Shown here piece by piece: positions 24,426 through 32,396 of a DNA stretch of 42,389 nt. The stretch is from an uncultured Clostridia bacterium (GTDB taxonomy: Bacteria > Bacillota > Clostridia > Oscillospirales > Acutalibacteraceae). Position 1 is the stretch's first letter. Every line of letters begins with the position of its first letter. The translations under genes were made by a program, and so were the position numbers. The notes beneath the pieces were generated by a model that did no database searches, was not told the DNA's origin, and worked only from the letters and a program-made list of their open reading frames with translations. The stretch covers positions 1-42,389 of the forward strand of contig CALWCD010000012.1 in assembly GCA_944376265.1 (NCBI GenBank), given 5' to 3'.

Positions 24426-25691
24426 TTACTTGTCGGAGGACTCTTCCTCTTCCGGCTGTTCCAGTTTGGTGACCCGCACCTTCTGGATCCGGTTGCTGCT
24501 GACTTCCTCCACCTTGATGGACAGGCCGCCGTACTGGAAGGAATCTCCGTCCACAGGCACCTTGCCCATCCGTTCCATAATCCAGCCGCCCAGGGAGACG
24601 CTGTCGGCCTCGTCCTCGATGTGGAAGTAGGAACAGAAGTCGTCGAAGGTCAGGTCGCCGTCGATAAGGTATGTATGGTCGTCCAGCTGCTGGAAGGACT
24701 CCTCCTGCTCGTCGTGCTCGTCCCAGATCTCGCCCACCAGCTCTTCCAGGATGTCCTCCATGGTGACAATGCCCAGGGTGCCGCCGTACTCGTCGATGAC
24801 CACGGCAATGTGGGACTGGTGAGACTGGAGCAGCTTCAGCAGGTCGCTGACCTTCTCCGTGGGATGGATGAAGATGGGCGGGGTGATGATCTCCCGGATG
24901 GGCTTCTGGGTGACGCCGTTGCCGGTGTAGAAGTCCTTCTGGTGGATGACGCCCACCACCTTGTCGATGTCGTCGTCATACACCAGCAGGCGGGAGAAGT
25001 GAGACCCGGTAAAGCTCTGGGCGATCTCCTCCTTGGTGGAGTCGGCGCTGACGGCAATCAGGTCCACCCGGGGGGTGAGAATGTCCTGGGCTTCCAGGTC
25101 CCGGAACTCCACGGCGTTTTTCAGCAGGGCGCCCTCGTCCTTGTCGATGCTGCCGTCCCGCTGGGCCTCCTCCAGAAGCATCATCAGCTCCTCGGGAGAC
25201 ATTTTGGAATCCTCCTCGCTTTTCAGCAGCTTGGAGATCAGCTTTTTCCACTGGAAGAACAGGAAGTTGAGGGGGGTGAGGATGAAGATCAGCAGGTTGA
25301 TGAGGGGGGCGCTGAACATGGCGAACTTCTCGGGGAAGTCCTTGGCAATGCTCTTGGGGGTGATCTCACCGAAGATCAGCACTACAATGGTGACCACCAC
25401 TGTGGACAGGGTGGCGCCCATGTCCCCGTAGAACTTCACAAACAGCAGGGTGGCAATGGCGGACACGGCAATGTTCACAATGTTGTTGCCGATGAGGATG
25501 GTGGAAATGAGCTTGTCATAGTTTTCCGCCAGACGGGCAGCCAGCTGGGCCCGGCGGTTTCCGCTGTCCGCCAGCACCTTGATGCGGATGGAATTCATAG
25601 AGGAAAAGGCGGTCTCCGTGGCGGAGAAGTAGGCGGACATGATGATGCAGAACAGCATAATCAATATGCTGGGCAGTTCATTTGCAAACAT
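24426..25691 (-). CDS. CNNM/CorC-type metal transport protein, second paralogue
   Basis: A 421-residue protein with the same plan as the 23019 gene: a CNNM membrane domain (about 1-145, [19 protein letters not shown]), two CBS domains (about 200-330, [20 protein letters not shown] and [20 protein letters not shown]) and a C-terminal CorC_HlyC domain. The two differ throughout, so this is an old duplication, not a recent one. Mg2+ or other divalent-metal efflux is the likely role from family knowledge. The ATG follows AAGGAG by 11 bases. The gene converges on its paralogue and has its own promoter, leader ORF and attenuator. Confidence 0.92.
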   Translation of the reverse strand: MFANELPSILIMLFCIIMSAYFSATETAFSSMNSIRIKVLADSGNRRAQLAARLAENYDKLISTILIGNNIVNIAVSAIATLLFVKFYGDMGATLSTVVVTIVVLIFGEITPKSIAKDFPEKFAMFSAPLINLLIFILTPLNFLFFQWKKLISKLLKSEEDSKMSPEELMMLLEEAQRDGSIDKDEGALLKNAVEFRDLEAQDILTPRVDLIAVSADSTKEEIAQSFTGSHFSRLLVYDDDIDKVVGVIHQKDFYTGNGVTQKPIREIITPPIFIHPTEKVSDLLKLLQSHQSHIAVVIDEYGGTLGIVTMEDILEELVGEIWDEHDEQEESFQQLDDHTYLIDGDLTFDDFCSYFHIEDEADSVSLGGWIMERMGKVPVDGDSFQYGGLSIKVEEVSSNRIQKVRVTKLEQPEEEESSDK

Positions 25692-25759
25692 AATAAAAGA
25701 AACTCCTTACATTTTCGTTTTCATTGATTCAAATTCCGTAAAAAACCTAAAATAAACAC

Positions 25760-25803
25760 AAAAAACACACCTATTCCCGCAAACGCACCAGGGGGACAGG
25801 TAT
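25760..25803 (-). terminator. Leader attenuator upstream of the second CNNM/CorC gene
   Basis: On the minus strand ATACCTGTCCC pairs with GGGAATAGGTGT (G-U pairs allowed) and is followed by GTG and TTTTTT. The stop codon of the leader ORF lies inside the 3' arm. It sits about 70 bases before the start codon. Confidence 0.78.
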
Positions 25804-25884
25804 GTTACACACAATGAAAACAAGCTTTACATTCCGGTTCGCGTTATGACAAGGTGTACAATCGTCACTACTGGAACTGTCCAT
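25771..25884 (-). CDS. Putative leader peptide ORF (37 codons) upstream of the second CNNM/CorC gene
   Basis: ATG at 25884 opens MDSSSSDDCTPCHNANRNVKL and ends with TAG (25771-25773) in the terminator stem. AAAGGA lies 14 bases upstream, a loose but possible ribosome site. It shares the MD start, early acidic residues and the H-[SN]...R..[NK]-L block with the leader at 22825-22965, and a TCATGGAC start context. Both sit between a strong promoter and an attenuator for homologous genes, which is why I list so short a frame. Translation is unproven. Confidence 0.45.
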   Translation of the reverse strand: MDSSSSDDCTPCHNANRNVKLVFIVCNIPVPLVRLRE

Positions 25885-25922
25885 GAAAAAAGATCACATC
25901 CTTTTGTTTCGTATCAGCATTG

Positions 25923-25951
25923 ATGATACCGTGTTTTTCTCAAAATGTCAA
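25923..25951 (-). promoter_or_regulatory. Promoter of the second CNNM/CorC transcript
   Basis: Minus-strand TTGACA (25946-25951), a 17-base spacer and TATCAT (25923-25928). The leader to the start codon is about 225 bases, close to the length at the first paralogue. Confidence 0.85.
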
Positions 25952-25989
25952 GGGCTTCCTCCCTTCCCCTATGGGAAAGAAGGAAGCCC
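25952..25989 (-). terminator. Hairpin after the Sir2 gene, probable terminator
   Basis: GGGCTTCC(T) and AGGAAGCCC close a long stem, 20 bases past the Sir2 stop codon. The T-run after it is broken (TTGACATTTT) because it doubles as the -35 of the next promoter. Confidence 0.6.
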
Positions 25990-26010
25990 AGGTTTTCACA
26001 TTCCGGGTGT

Positions 26011-26739
26011 TCAAAGGCCCGCGCAGTGTGCCAGAGTTTCCACCAGGTCCTCCCGGATGACCAGATCCGCCCGGGAGTCGTAAGGGGTGGGGTCCCGGTT
26101 GAGGATGACAAGCTTCGCCCCGGGAGACAGGTACTCCACCAGCCCCGCCACCGGGTACACCACCAGGGAGGTGCCCGCCACCACCATCAGGTCCGCCTCC
26201 TGGGCATAGCGGATGGCAAGGCGCAGGTCCTGCTCATTCAGGCTCTCCTGGTAGAGCACCACGTCCGGCCGGATGACCCCGCCGCACTCACACCGGGGCA
26301 CCCCTGTGGTGCCGGTGACGCAGCTCATGTCGTACCGCTTCCCGCAGGACAGGCAGTAGTACCGGTTCTCGTTGCCGTGAAGCTCGATGACATTCTTGCT
26401 CCCCGCCATCTGGTGAAGCCCATCGATGTTCTGGGTGATGACGGCCCGCAGCTTTCCCTCCTGCTCCAGCCTGGCCAGGGCGTAGTGGGCCCGGTTGGGC
26501 CGGGCGTCGGGGTAGAGCATCACGTTGCGCATAAAGTCGTAAAACTCCTCCCTGTGCCGGACAAAATAGGTGTGGGAGAGCATCTCCTCGTAGGAGCGGC
26601 CCTCCTTCTTCTGCCGGTACAGCCCGTGGGCACTGCGGAAATCCGGAATGCCGCTGGCGGTGGACACCCCGGCCCCGCCCAGGAAAATGGTCCGTTTGCT
26701 CTCTTCCAGCCACTGCTTCAAGGTCTCTTCCTGTGTCAC
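26011..26739 (-). CDS. cobB: NAD-dependent protein deacylase (Sir2 family)
   Basis: A 242-residue sirtuin. NAD-binding motifs GGAGVSTASGIPDFR and TQNIDGLHQMAG, the catalytic His in IELHGN, and a four-cysteine zinc site (CLSCG ... CECGG) are all present. It removes acyl groups from protein lysines using NAD+ and yields nicotinamide and O-acyl-ADP-ribose. The start is GTG at 26739, seven bases after AAGGAGGGG, overlapping the exonuclease III stop as GTGA, so the two are translationally coupled. The longer frame upstream lies inside the exonuclease gene and is rejected. Confidence 0.93.
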   Translation of the reverse strand: MTQEETLKQWLEESKRTIFLGGAGVSTASGIPDFRSAHGLYRQKKEGRSYEEMLSHTYFVRHREEFYDFMRNVMLYPDARPNRAHYALARLEQEGKLRAVITQNIDGLHQMAGSKNVIELHGNENRYYCLSCGKRYDMSCVTGTTGVPRCECGGVIRPDVVLYQESLNEQDLRLAIRYAQEADLMVVAGTSLVVYPVAGLVEYLSPGAKLVILNRDPTPYDSRADLVIREDLVETLAHCAGL

Positions 26740-27509
26740 AGCAGGTCCCCTCCTTCTTTCAAAACAAGCTCCACCGGGCAGTGGTCGCTGCCCTCCACCT
26801 CCGAAAGGATCCGGCTGTCCTCCAGGCGGGGGATCAGCCGCTCGTCCGCCAGAAAGTAGTCGATCCGCCACCCGGCGTTGTTTTTCCGGGCGTTGAACAT
26901 GTAGCTCCACCAGGAGTAGGCCCCCTCCAAATCCGGGTAGAAATGCCGGAAGGTGTCCACAAACCCGGAAGCCAGCAGCTCGGAGAACTTTCCCCGCTCC
27001 TCGTAGGAGAACCCGGCATTGCCCACGTTGGACTTGGCGTTTTTCAGGTCGATGGGTCGGTGGGCCACGTTCATGTCCCCGCAGACGATCACCGGCTGCT
27101 GCTCCCGCAGGCGGGCCAGGTACTCCCGAAAGGCGTCCTCAAAGGCCATGCGGTAGTCGATGCGCACCAGGTCCCGCTGGGAGTTGGGGGTGTACACCGT
27201 CACCAGGGTGAAGTCCTCATACCGTGCGGCAAGGACTCTCCCCTCCTCATCAAACTCCGGCAATCCCATGCCCCAGGTCACCTCCAGGGGCTCTTTTTTG
27301 GAGAAAACAGCCGTGCCGGAATAGCCCTTCCTGGTCACAGCCGAGTTCCAGTACTCATAGTAGCCGGGGAAATCGAAATCGGCCTGCTCCTTCTGCATTT
27401 TCGTTTCCTGCAGGCAGATCACCTCCGGGGCTTCCCGTTCCAGAAAATCCGAAAAGCCCTTTCCCATGCAGGCCCGCAGGCCGTTGACGTTCCAGGAGAC
27501 CAGCTTCAT
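26736..27509 (-). CDS. xth: Exodeoxyribonuclease III / AP endonuclease
   Basis: A 257-residue EEP-fold nuclease. The family motifs are MKLVSWNVNGLRA, VICLQETKMQ (metal Glu), GDMNVAHRPIDLKN, WWSYMFNARKNNAGWRIDYF and the terminal GSDHCPVE (catalytic His). It cleaves at abasic sites and has 3'-5' exonuclease activity in base-excision repair. The ATG at 27509 follows AAAGGATGA. It is the first gene of a two-gene operon with the sirtuin. Length and motifs are standard. Confidence 0.96.
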   Translation of the reverse strand: MKLVSWNVNGLRACMGKGFSDFLEREAPEVICLQETKMQKEQADFDFPGYYEYWNSAVTRKGYSGTAVFSKKEPLEVTWGMGLPEFDEEGRVLAARYEDFTLVTVYTPNSQRDLVRIDYRMAFEDAFREYLARLREQQPVIVCGDMNVAHRPIDLKNAKSNVGNAGFSYEERGKFSELLASGFVDTFRHFYPDLEGAYSWWSYMFNARKNNAGWRIDYFLADERLIPRLEDSRILSEVEGSDHCPVELVLKEGGDLL

Positions 27510-27581
27510 GTTCCCATCATCCTTTCCCTTCCCCCACCCGGGGAAAATTTCCAATTTTTTAAAGTATTTTTCAGGCGGCCA

Positions 27582-27590
27582 TGCTATAAT
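27582..27590 (+). promoter_or_regulatory. Extended -10 promoter of the cyclophilin gene
   Basis: TGCTATAAT, 31 bases before the start codon. No good -35. Confidence 0.65.
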
Positions 27591-27620
27591 GTGAAAAACG
27601 CAACCAAGGAGGAGATTTTC

Positions 27621-28148
27621 ATGCAAAATCCCATTGTCACCATTGAAACCACCCAGGGCACCATCACTGTGGAGCTGTACCCCGAAGTGGCTCCCAACAC
27701 GGTGAACAACTTCATCTACCTGGTGAAGCGGGGCTTCTACGACGGCACCATCTTCCACCGGGTCATCCCCGGCTTCATGATCCAGGGCGGCGACCCGGAA
27801 GGCTCCGGCATGGGCGGCCCCGGCTACGGCATCAAGGGCGAATTCGCCATGAACGGCTTCCAGAACGACCTGAAGCACACCACCGGCGTCATTTCCATGG
27901 CCAGGTCCCAGCGGCCCAACTCCGCCGGCAGCCAGTTCTTCATCATGGTGGACGACGCCCCCTATCTGGACGGCCAGTACGCTGCCTTTGGCAAGGTGAC
28001 CTCCGGCATGGAGGCGGCCCAGGCCATTGTGTCCGCTCCCCGGGACCGTGCCGACCGCCCCTACGAGGACCAGATCATGGAGAAGGTGACCGTGGAGACC
28101 TTCGGTGTGGACTATCCCGACCCCGTCACCGGTCCCGAGCACGGCTAA
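27621..28148 (+). CDS. Peptidyl-prolyl cis-trans isomerase, cyclophilin type
   Basis: A 175-residue cytoplasmic cyclophilin with no signal peptide. Core motifs are GTIFHRVIPGFMIQGGDPEG (Arg of the active site), ISMARSQRPNSAGSQFFI and YAAFGKVTSGME. It speeds cis-trans isomerisation of Xaa-Pro bonds. The length is typical of bacterial single-domain enzymes. The ATG follows AAGGAGG. It is monocistronic, between its own promoter and a terminator. Confidence 0.95.
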   Translation: MQNPIVTIETTQGTITVELYPEVAPNTVNNFIYLVKRGFYDGTIFHRVIPGFMIQGGDPEGSGMGGPGYGIKGEFAMNGFQNDLKHTTGVISMARSQRPNSAGSQFFIMVDDAPYLDGQYAAFGKVTSGMEAAQAIVSAPRDRADRPYEDQIMEKVTVETFGVDYPDPVTGPEHG

Positions 28149-28178
28149 GGGGGCTGCGCCCCGGGCGTGACGCGGGAA

Positions 28179-28219
28179 CGTGCGCTTCGCTTACTCCCAG
28201 CGCCGGAAACCATGAGCTC
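28179..28219. repeat. Direct repeat, copy 1 (41 bases)
   Basis: Starts CGTGCGCTTCGCTTACTCCC and ends TGAGCTC. Copy 2 at 28299-28339 is the same except for one base, exactly 120 bases on. Flanking sequence is also loosely similar, suggesting a decayed 120-base tandem unit. Both strands stay open, but I see no gene. Confidence 0.85.
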
Positions 28220-28298
28220 GCTGTCCGCGGGGTTGCGCACCGGGCACGCCGCGCCTGTGCTGGAGGCTGGCGCGCGTCCGCGCCGTGAGAAGCGGGGG

Positions 28299-28339
28299 CG
28301 TGCGCTTCGCTTACTCCCAGCGCCGGAAACCGTGAGCTC
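28299..28339. repeat. Direct repeat, copy 2 (41 bases)
   Basis: Second copy of the repeat at 28179-28219, with one A-to-G difference. It lies in the gap between the cyclophilin stop and its terminator, so the repeats may be transcribed as a 3' untranslated region. Confidence 0.85.
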
Positions 28340-28363
28340 CCGGTCCGCACACAACTAACTCTC

Positions 28364-28391
28364 AGAGGGAGGCCTTCGGGCCTCTCTTTTT
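28364..28391 (+). terminator. Intrinsic terminator of the cyclophilin gene
   Basis: AGAGGGAGGCC-TTCG-GGCCTCTCT followed by a T-run, meeting the 3' end of the convergent phosphorylase gene. Confidence 0.88.
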
Positions 28392-28392
28392 G

Positions 28393-29703
28393 TTACACCT
28401 CTTCGATACGCTCCAGGATCAGGGGACCCATAACGGGGGCTTCCTGTCCCACCTTCAACGCGGAGAGGAACCGCTCCCGACCCCGGTGGCAAAGGTCTTC
28501 TCTCTGGGCGTAAAGCAGGGCAATGGGCTCGCCCTTTGCCACGGCGTCCCCCTTGTTTTTCAGCAGGACGATGCCGGCTCCGTAGTCAATGGGGCTGTCC
28601 TTTGTCTCCCGGCCAGCGCCCAGTTCCACGGCGGCCAAACCGCACTCCTCGGCGTTTAAGCGGGTGAGATACCCTGTCTCGGGGGCGGACACCTCCAGAC
28701 AGACCTGGGAGAGGGGAAGCTTTTCCGGCTGGAGGACGCAGCTGCCGTCGGCCCCCTGGGCTTCCACCATGTCCCGGAATTTCTCCAGGGCCTTTCCCGA
28801 GGCCACCGCCTGGGAAGCAAGCCCCCGTGCCTCCTCCAGAGTGGAGGCCTGTCCCCCCAGGTAGACCATGTTGGCAGAAAGCTCCAGGCAGAGCTCTCTC
28901 AGGCGGGGGTCTCCCCTGCCGGACAGCACCTGGCAGGCCTCCTGGACTTCCAGAGCGTTGCCCACGCACCGGCCCAGGGGCATGTCCATGTCGGTGATCA
29001 GGGCCACGGTGCGCCGTCCCACCTGGGCGCCGATGCGGACCATTTCCCGGGCCAGCGCCCGGGAGTCCTCCCGGGTCTTCATAAAGGCGCCGGAACCCAC
29101 CTTCACGTCCAGCAGGATGGCGTCGGCGCCGGCGGCGATCTTTTTGGACATGATGCTGGAGGCGATCAGGGGCAGGCTTTCCACCGTGGCGGTCACGTCC
29201 CGGAGAGCGTAGAGCTTCTTGTCCGCCGGGCACAGGTTCCCCGACTGGCCGATAATGGAAAGCCCCGTCTCCCGGACGATCTGGAAGAACTCCTCCCGAG
29301 GGATGGCGGTGCGAAAACCGGGGATGCTTTCCAGCTTGTCCACGGTGCCGCCGGTGTGGCCCAGACCCCGGCCGCTCATCTTGGCGATCTTCACTCCGCA
29401 GGCCGCGGCAATGGGCCCCAGGATCAGGGAGGTTTTGTCCCCCACCCCGCCGGTGGAGTGCTTGTCCACCTTCACCCCGGGGATGGAGGAAAGGTCCACC
29501 ATGTCCCCGGAATGGGCCATTTCCATGGTCAGGTCCCCGGTTTCCCGGCGGGTCATGCCCTGGAAAAAGATGGCCATCATCAGGGCAGAGGCCTGGTAGT
29601 CGGGGATCTCCCCCCGGGTGAAGCCCTGGACGAAGAAGCGGATCTCCTCCCCGCTCAGTTCTCCCCCCTCCCGCTTTTTGTGGATGATATCGTACATGCG
29701 CAT
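28393..29703 (-). CDS. pdp: Pyrimidine-nucleoside phosphorylase
   Basis: A 436-residue family-II nucleoside phosphorylase with the signature KVDKHSTGGVGDKTSLILGP (about 78-97) and MSGRGLGHTGGTVDKLE (about 108-124). It splits thymidine, deoxyuridine and uridine with phosphate into base and (deoxy)ribose-1-phosphate. Full length, motifs intact. It is the last gene of a six-gene salvage operon whose cytidine deaminase feeds it deoxyuridine/uridine and whose aldolase uses the deoxyribose product, though no phosphopentomutase is present here. DeoA (strict thymidine phosphorylase) is the close alternative; length and Firmicutes setting favour Pdp. Confidence 0.93.
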   Translation of the reverse strand: MRMYDIIHKKREGGELSGEEIRFFVQGFTRGEIPDYQASALMMAIFFQGMTRRETGDLTMEMAHSGDMVDLSSIPGVKVDKHSTGGVGDKTSLILGPIAAACGVKIAKMSGRGLGHTGGTVDKLESIPGFRTAIPREEFFQIVRETGLSIIGQSGNLCPADKKLYALRDVTATVESLPLIASSIMSKKIAAGADAILLDVKVGSGAFMKTREDSRALAREMVRIGAQVGRRTVALITDMDMPLGRCVGNALEVQEACQVLSGRGDPRLRELCLELSANMVYLGGQASTLEEARGLASQAVASGKALEKFRDMVEAQGADGSCVLQPEKLPLSQVCLEVSAPETGYLTRLNAEECGLAAVELGAGRETKDSPIDYGAGIVLLKNKGDAVAKGEPIALLYAQREDLCHRGRERFLSALKVGQEAPVMGPLILERIEEV

Positions 29704-29726
29704 GGATTACTTCCCCCCTATGGGAT

Positions 29727-30278
29727 TTATTGCAGATACAGATTCATATACCAGGCGTCAAAGGACAGGCCGTTTACCTTCATGAAGTTTTTGTACAGGC
29801 CCATTTTCTGGAAGCCCACCTTCTCGTAAAGGGCGATAGCGGGAGCGTTGTCCGCGCGCACCTCCAGCTGGAGCACCTCCAGTCCGCAGTCTTTGGCAAA
29901 CTGGATGAGAGCCTCCATGGCTCGCCGTCCCACCCCCTGGTTCCAGTAGGCCTTCCCCACGGAGATGGCCACTCCTGCCCGGTGGGCCACCCGCTCCCGA
30001 GTGGTCAGGGCATTCACAGAGGAAATGGACACCACCTCATCCCCTACGAAACCTGCCAGCATGATGGATTTCTCCGCCCTCCGCTGCAGCTCCAAAAAGG
30101 CCCGCTCCCGGTCCTCGGCCATGGGAAAGCCGTTCTCCCCAAACAGCAGGTTGTCGCTTTCCCCGCCCACCCGGTTCAGGTAAGCCAGCACCTTGGGGGC
30201 GTCGTCGGGGACAGTCTCCCGGAGCAGAAGGGCCTGTCCGTTCTTCAGGGTATAGGTTCTGGGTTCCAATTTGCTCAT
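29727..30278 (-). CDS. GNAT-family N-acetyltransferase
   Basis: A 183-residue GNAT acetyltransferase. The acetyl-CoA-binding stretch is GVAISVGKAYWNQGVGRRAM (motif A, Q/R-x-x-G-x-G/A type, about 103-122), and the later LEVRADNAPAIALYEKVGF segment is typical of RimI/RimL-like members. The substrate is not predictable. The ATG at 30278 follows AAAGGAG. It lies 23 bases upstream of pdp and 34 bases after the deaminase, so it is co-transcribed with salvage genes, but its link to that pathway is unclear. Confidence 0.85.
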   Translation of the reverse strand: MSKLEPRTYTLKNGQALLLRETVPDDAPKVLAYLNRVGGESDNLLFGENGFPMAEDRERAFLELQRRAEKSIMLAGFVGDEVVSISSVNALTTRERVAHRAGVAISVGKAYWNQGVGRRAMEALIQFAKDCGLEVLQLEVRADNAPAIALYEKVGFQKMGLYKNFMKVNGLSFDAWYMNLYLQ

Positions 30279-30312
30279 GGGGAGCACTCCTTTCATCAAA
30301 GTTGCCGGGACA

Positions 30313-30738
30313 TTACCGGTCCAGGTCCCCGGGACCAAAGGCCTGGGGCAGCAGCTCTTCCAAGGTGTAGGCTTTCACCCCGGCGCCGTCGGTGAGGAGG
30401 ATCTCAAACTGGGGGCCGCAGAATTCCGCCATCACCTGGCGGCACACGCCGCAGGGGGCGCAGAACTGGCTGGGCTCTTCCCCCGCCTTCCCCCCGGCGA
30501 TGGCAATGGCGGAGAACCGCCGCTTGCCGTCGTTCACCGCCCGGAAAAAGGCGGTGCGCTCGGCGCAGCAGGTGGCGGTAAATCCGGCGTTTTCAATGTT
30601 GCACCCGGCGTAGACGGTGCCGTCGGCGCACAGCAGGGCGGCTCCCACGGCAAAGCCGGAGTAGGGAGTGTAGGCGTTCTGCCGGGCTTCCTTGGCCCGC
30701 TGGACCAGGGCCAGACGCAATGCTTCCTTCTGTTCCAT
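30313..30738 (-). CDS. cdd: Cytidine deaminase
   Basis: A 141-residue homotetrameric-type cytidine deaminase. The zinc site is CNIENAGFTATCCAERTAFF (His replaced by Cys as in the tetrameric class, catalytic Glu in CAE) and CAPCGVCRQ. It converts cytidine and deoxycytidine to uridine and deoxyuridine. The ATG at 30738 overlaps the deoC stop by one base (TGATG); a GTG three bases upstream is also possible. It is in the middle of the salvage operon. Confidence 0.94.
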   Translation of the reverse strand: MEQKEALRLALVQRAKEARQNAYTPYSGFAVGAALLCADGTVYAGCNIENAGFTATCCAERTAFFRAVNDGKRRFSAIAIAGGKAGEEPSQFCAPCGVCRQVMAEFCGPQFEILLTDGAGVKAYTLEELLPQAFGPGDLDR

Positions 30739-31394
30739 CACAGGCCCTCCTTTTGGGCCAGCTTCACCAGCCGGCTGGTGCCCAGGCGGTCCGCTCCCAG
30801 GGCCAAAAAATCCTCAGCGTCCTCTTTGGAAGAGATGCCTCCCGCGGCCTTCACCTTCACCTGGGGAGCGGTGTGCTCCCGGAGAAGGGCCACGTCCTCC
30901 CGGGTGGCTCCTCCCGTGGAGAACCCGGTGGAGGTCTTGATGTAATCCGCCCCAGACTCCGAAACCACCCGGCACAGCCGCTCCTTTTCCTCCTGGGTGA
31001 GCAGGCAGGTCTCGATAATCACCTTGAGCACATGCTCCCCGCAGGAAAACTTGACCGAGCGGATCTCTTCCAGCACCTGGCCGTAAAGGCCGTCCTTCAC
31101 CCAGCCCAGATTCACCACCATGTCGATTTCGTCGGCGCCGCTGTCCACAGCGTTTCGGGCCTCGAAGCACTTCGCGGCGGTGGTGTTGTACCCATTGGGG
31201 AAGCCGATGACGGTGCACACCTTCACCTTCCCCTGGGCGTACTCCGCCGCCTGCTTCACATAGGAGGGAGGGATGCACACGGAAGCGCACCCGTAATGGA
31301 TGCCCTCCTCCACGATTTTTTGAATGTCCTCCCACCGGGCCTCCTGCTTTAAAAGGGTGTGGTCCACGTGGGAGAGGATCTGGTTCCACTCCAT
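30738..31394 (-). CDS. deoC: Deoxyribose-phosphate aldolase
   Basis: A 218-residue TIM-barrel class I aldolase that splits 2-deoxyribose-5-phosphate to glyceraldehyde-3-phosphate and acetaldehyde. The family motifs are [46 protein letters not shown] (Schiff-base Lys) and KVKAAGGI. The ATG follows AAAGGAG, 12 bases after the kinase stop. Together with cdd and pdp it completes most of the pyrimidine deoxynucleoside breakdown path. Confidence 0.96.
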   Translation of the reverse strand: MEWNQILSHVDHTLLKQEARWEDIQKIVEEGIHYGCASVCIPPSYVKQAAEYAQGKVKVCTVIGFPNGYNTTAAKCFEARNAVDSGADEIDMVVNLGWVKDGLYGQVLEEIRSVKFSCGEHVLKVIIETCLLTQEEKERLCRVVSESGADYIKTSTGFSTGGATREDVALLREHTAPQVKVKAAGGISSKEDAEDFLALGADRLGTSRLVKLAQKEGL

Positions 31395-31406
31395 AGAAGT
31401 CTCCTT

Positions 31407-32351
31407 TCAGGCGGTGCCCGCCAAGATGATTCTGGAAAGCTCCTCCCGGGTGGGAAGGCCCTCGTTGTCGCTGCGGTGGGTGATCTGGATGGCGCCGATC
31501 ACGTTGCCCCGGAAGGTGGCCTCCTCCAGGGTCTCCCCTTCCGCCAAGGCGCTGATGACACCGGCGGCAAAGCCGTCCCCGGCCCCTACGGTGTCCACCT
31601 TTTTCGCGGCAGGGAAGGCGGGGGAAATGCCCTGTCTGCCTCCCTTTTCCGAGAAGAAGGCCCCCTCTTTGCCCAGTTTCACCACCACGTATTTGGCACC
31701 CAGGCCGTGGTAGAACTCCGCCACCCCTTCGGGGGTGTCACGGCCAGTGAGGATTTTTCCCTCCCCCAGGCCGGGCAGCACGGTCTCCACCCCTTCCGCC
31801 AGGGAGTTGAGGGTGGACACCATCTTTTTCTCGCTCTCCCACAGCTGGGGCCGCAGGTTGGGGTCGAAGGTGATGGGCAGCTCCAGGGCCTTGGCCCGAC
31901 TGATCAGCCGCTTGGTGGCGGCCAGGGCGCTCTCTGAAACGGCGGGGAAAATGCCCGTCACATGGAGCCGCTCACAGCCGTACAGGTCCAGGCCGTCAAT
32001 GTCGTGGGTGGAGATCTGGGAGGCGGCGGAGCCCTTCCGGTAGTAAGCGATGTCCGGGTCCCCCTGGCTGGTGGAGCTCTTCATCATAAAGCCTGTCTGG
32101 GCGGACTCGGTCTGCATTACCAGGTCGGTGGCAATGTGGTTCTGCCGCATGCCCCGGAGAATCCGCTCCCCCAGGGGGTCGAAGCCCAGCCTGGTGCAGT
32201 AAGCCGGGGTGTGGCCCAGCCTGGCCAGGCCCACGGCCACGTTGTATTCCGCTCCCGCAATGGAAACGCTGAAGCTGTTTACCTCGCTGAGAGCCCCGGT
32301 CTCATTGGCCATGAACAGACCCATGGGCTCTCCCATTAAAATAATTTTCAT
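31407..32351 (-). CDS. PfkB-family sugar kinase (2-keto-3-deoxygluconate kinase-like)
   Basis: A 314-residue ribokinase-fold enzyme. AGAEYNVAVGLARLG is the N-terminal glycine motif, ITFDPNLRPQLW is typical of 2-keto-3-deoxygluconate and fructokinase-like members, and VDTVGAGDGFAAG holds the catalytic Asp and anion hole. By sequence it looks KdgK-like. Its place beside deoC makes a deoxyribose or ribose kinase role possible, since a deoxyribokinase would supply DeoC directly. Sequence alone cannot decide. The ATG at 32351 follows AAGGAGGGG. Confidence 0.85.
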   Translation of the reverse strand: MKIILMGEPMGLFMANETGALSEVNSFSVSIAGAEYNVAVGLARLGHTPAYCTRLGFDPLGERILRGMRQNHIATDLVMQTESAQTGFMMKSSTSQGDPDIAYYRKGSAASQISTHDIDGLDLYGCERLHVTGIFPAVSESALAATKRLISRAKALELPITFDPNLRPQLWESEKKMVSTLNSLAEGVETVLPGLGEGKILTGRDTPEGVAEFYHGLGAKYVVVKLGKEGAFFSEKGGRQGISPAFPAAKKVDTVGAGDGFAAGVISALAEGETLEEATFRGNVIGAIQITHRSDNEGLPTREELSRIILAGTA

Positions 32352-32396
32352 TTTAGTATGCCCCTCCTTTTTGTGGCGCAATTCTCATCTGGTTTC

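Noticed and set aside
25883-26083. Plus-strand ORF starting MKKDHILLF antisense to the second leader
   Set aside because: It lacks a ribosome site, runs across the Sir2 terminator into the antisense of sir2, and shows no family resemblance.
28126-28358. Small ORFs on both strands over the 120-base repeat
   Set aside because: All are open only because of high GC, contain duplicated segments and lack ribosome sites.
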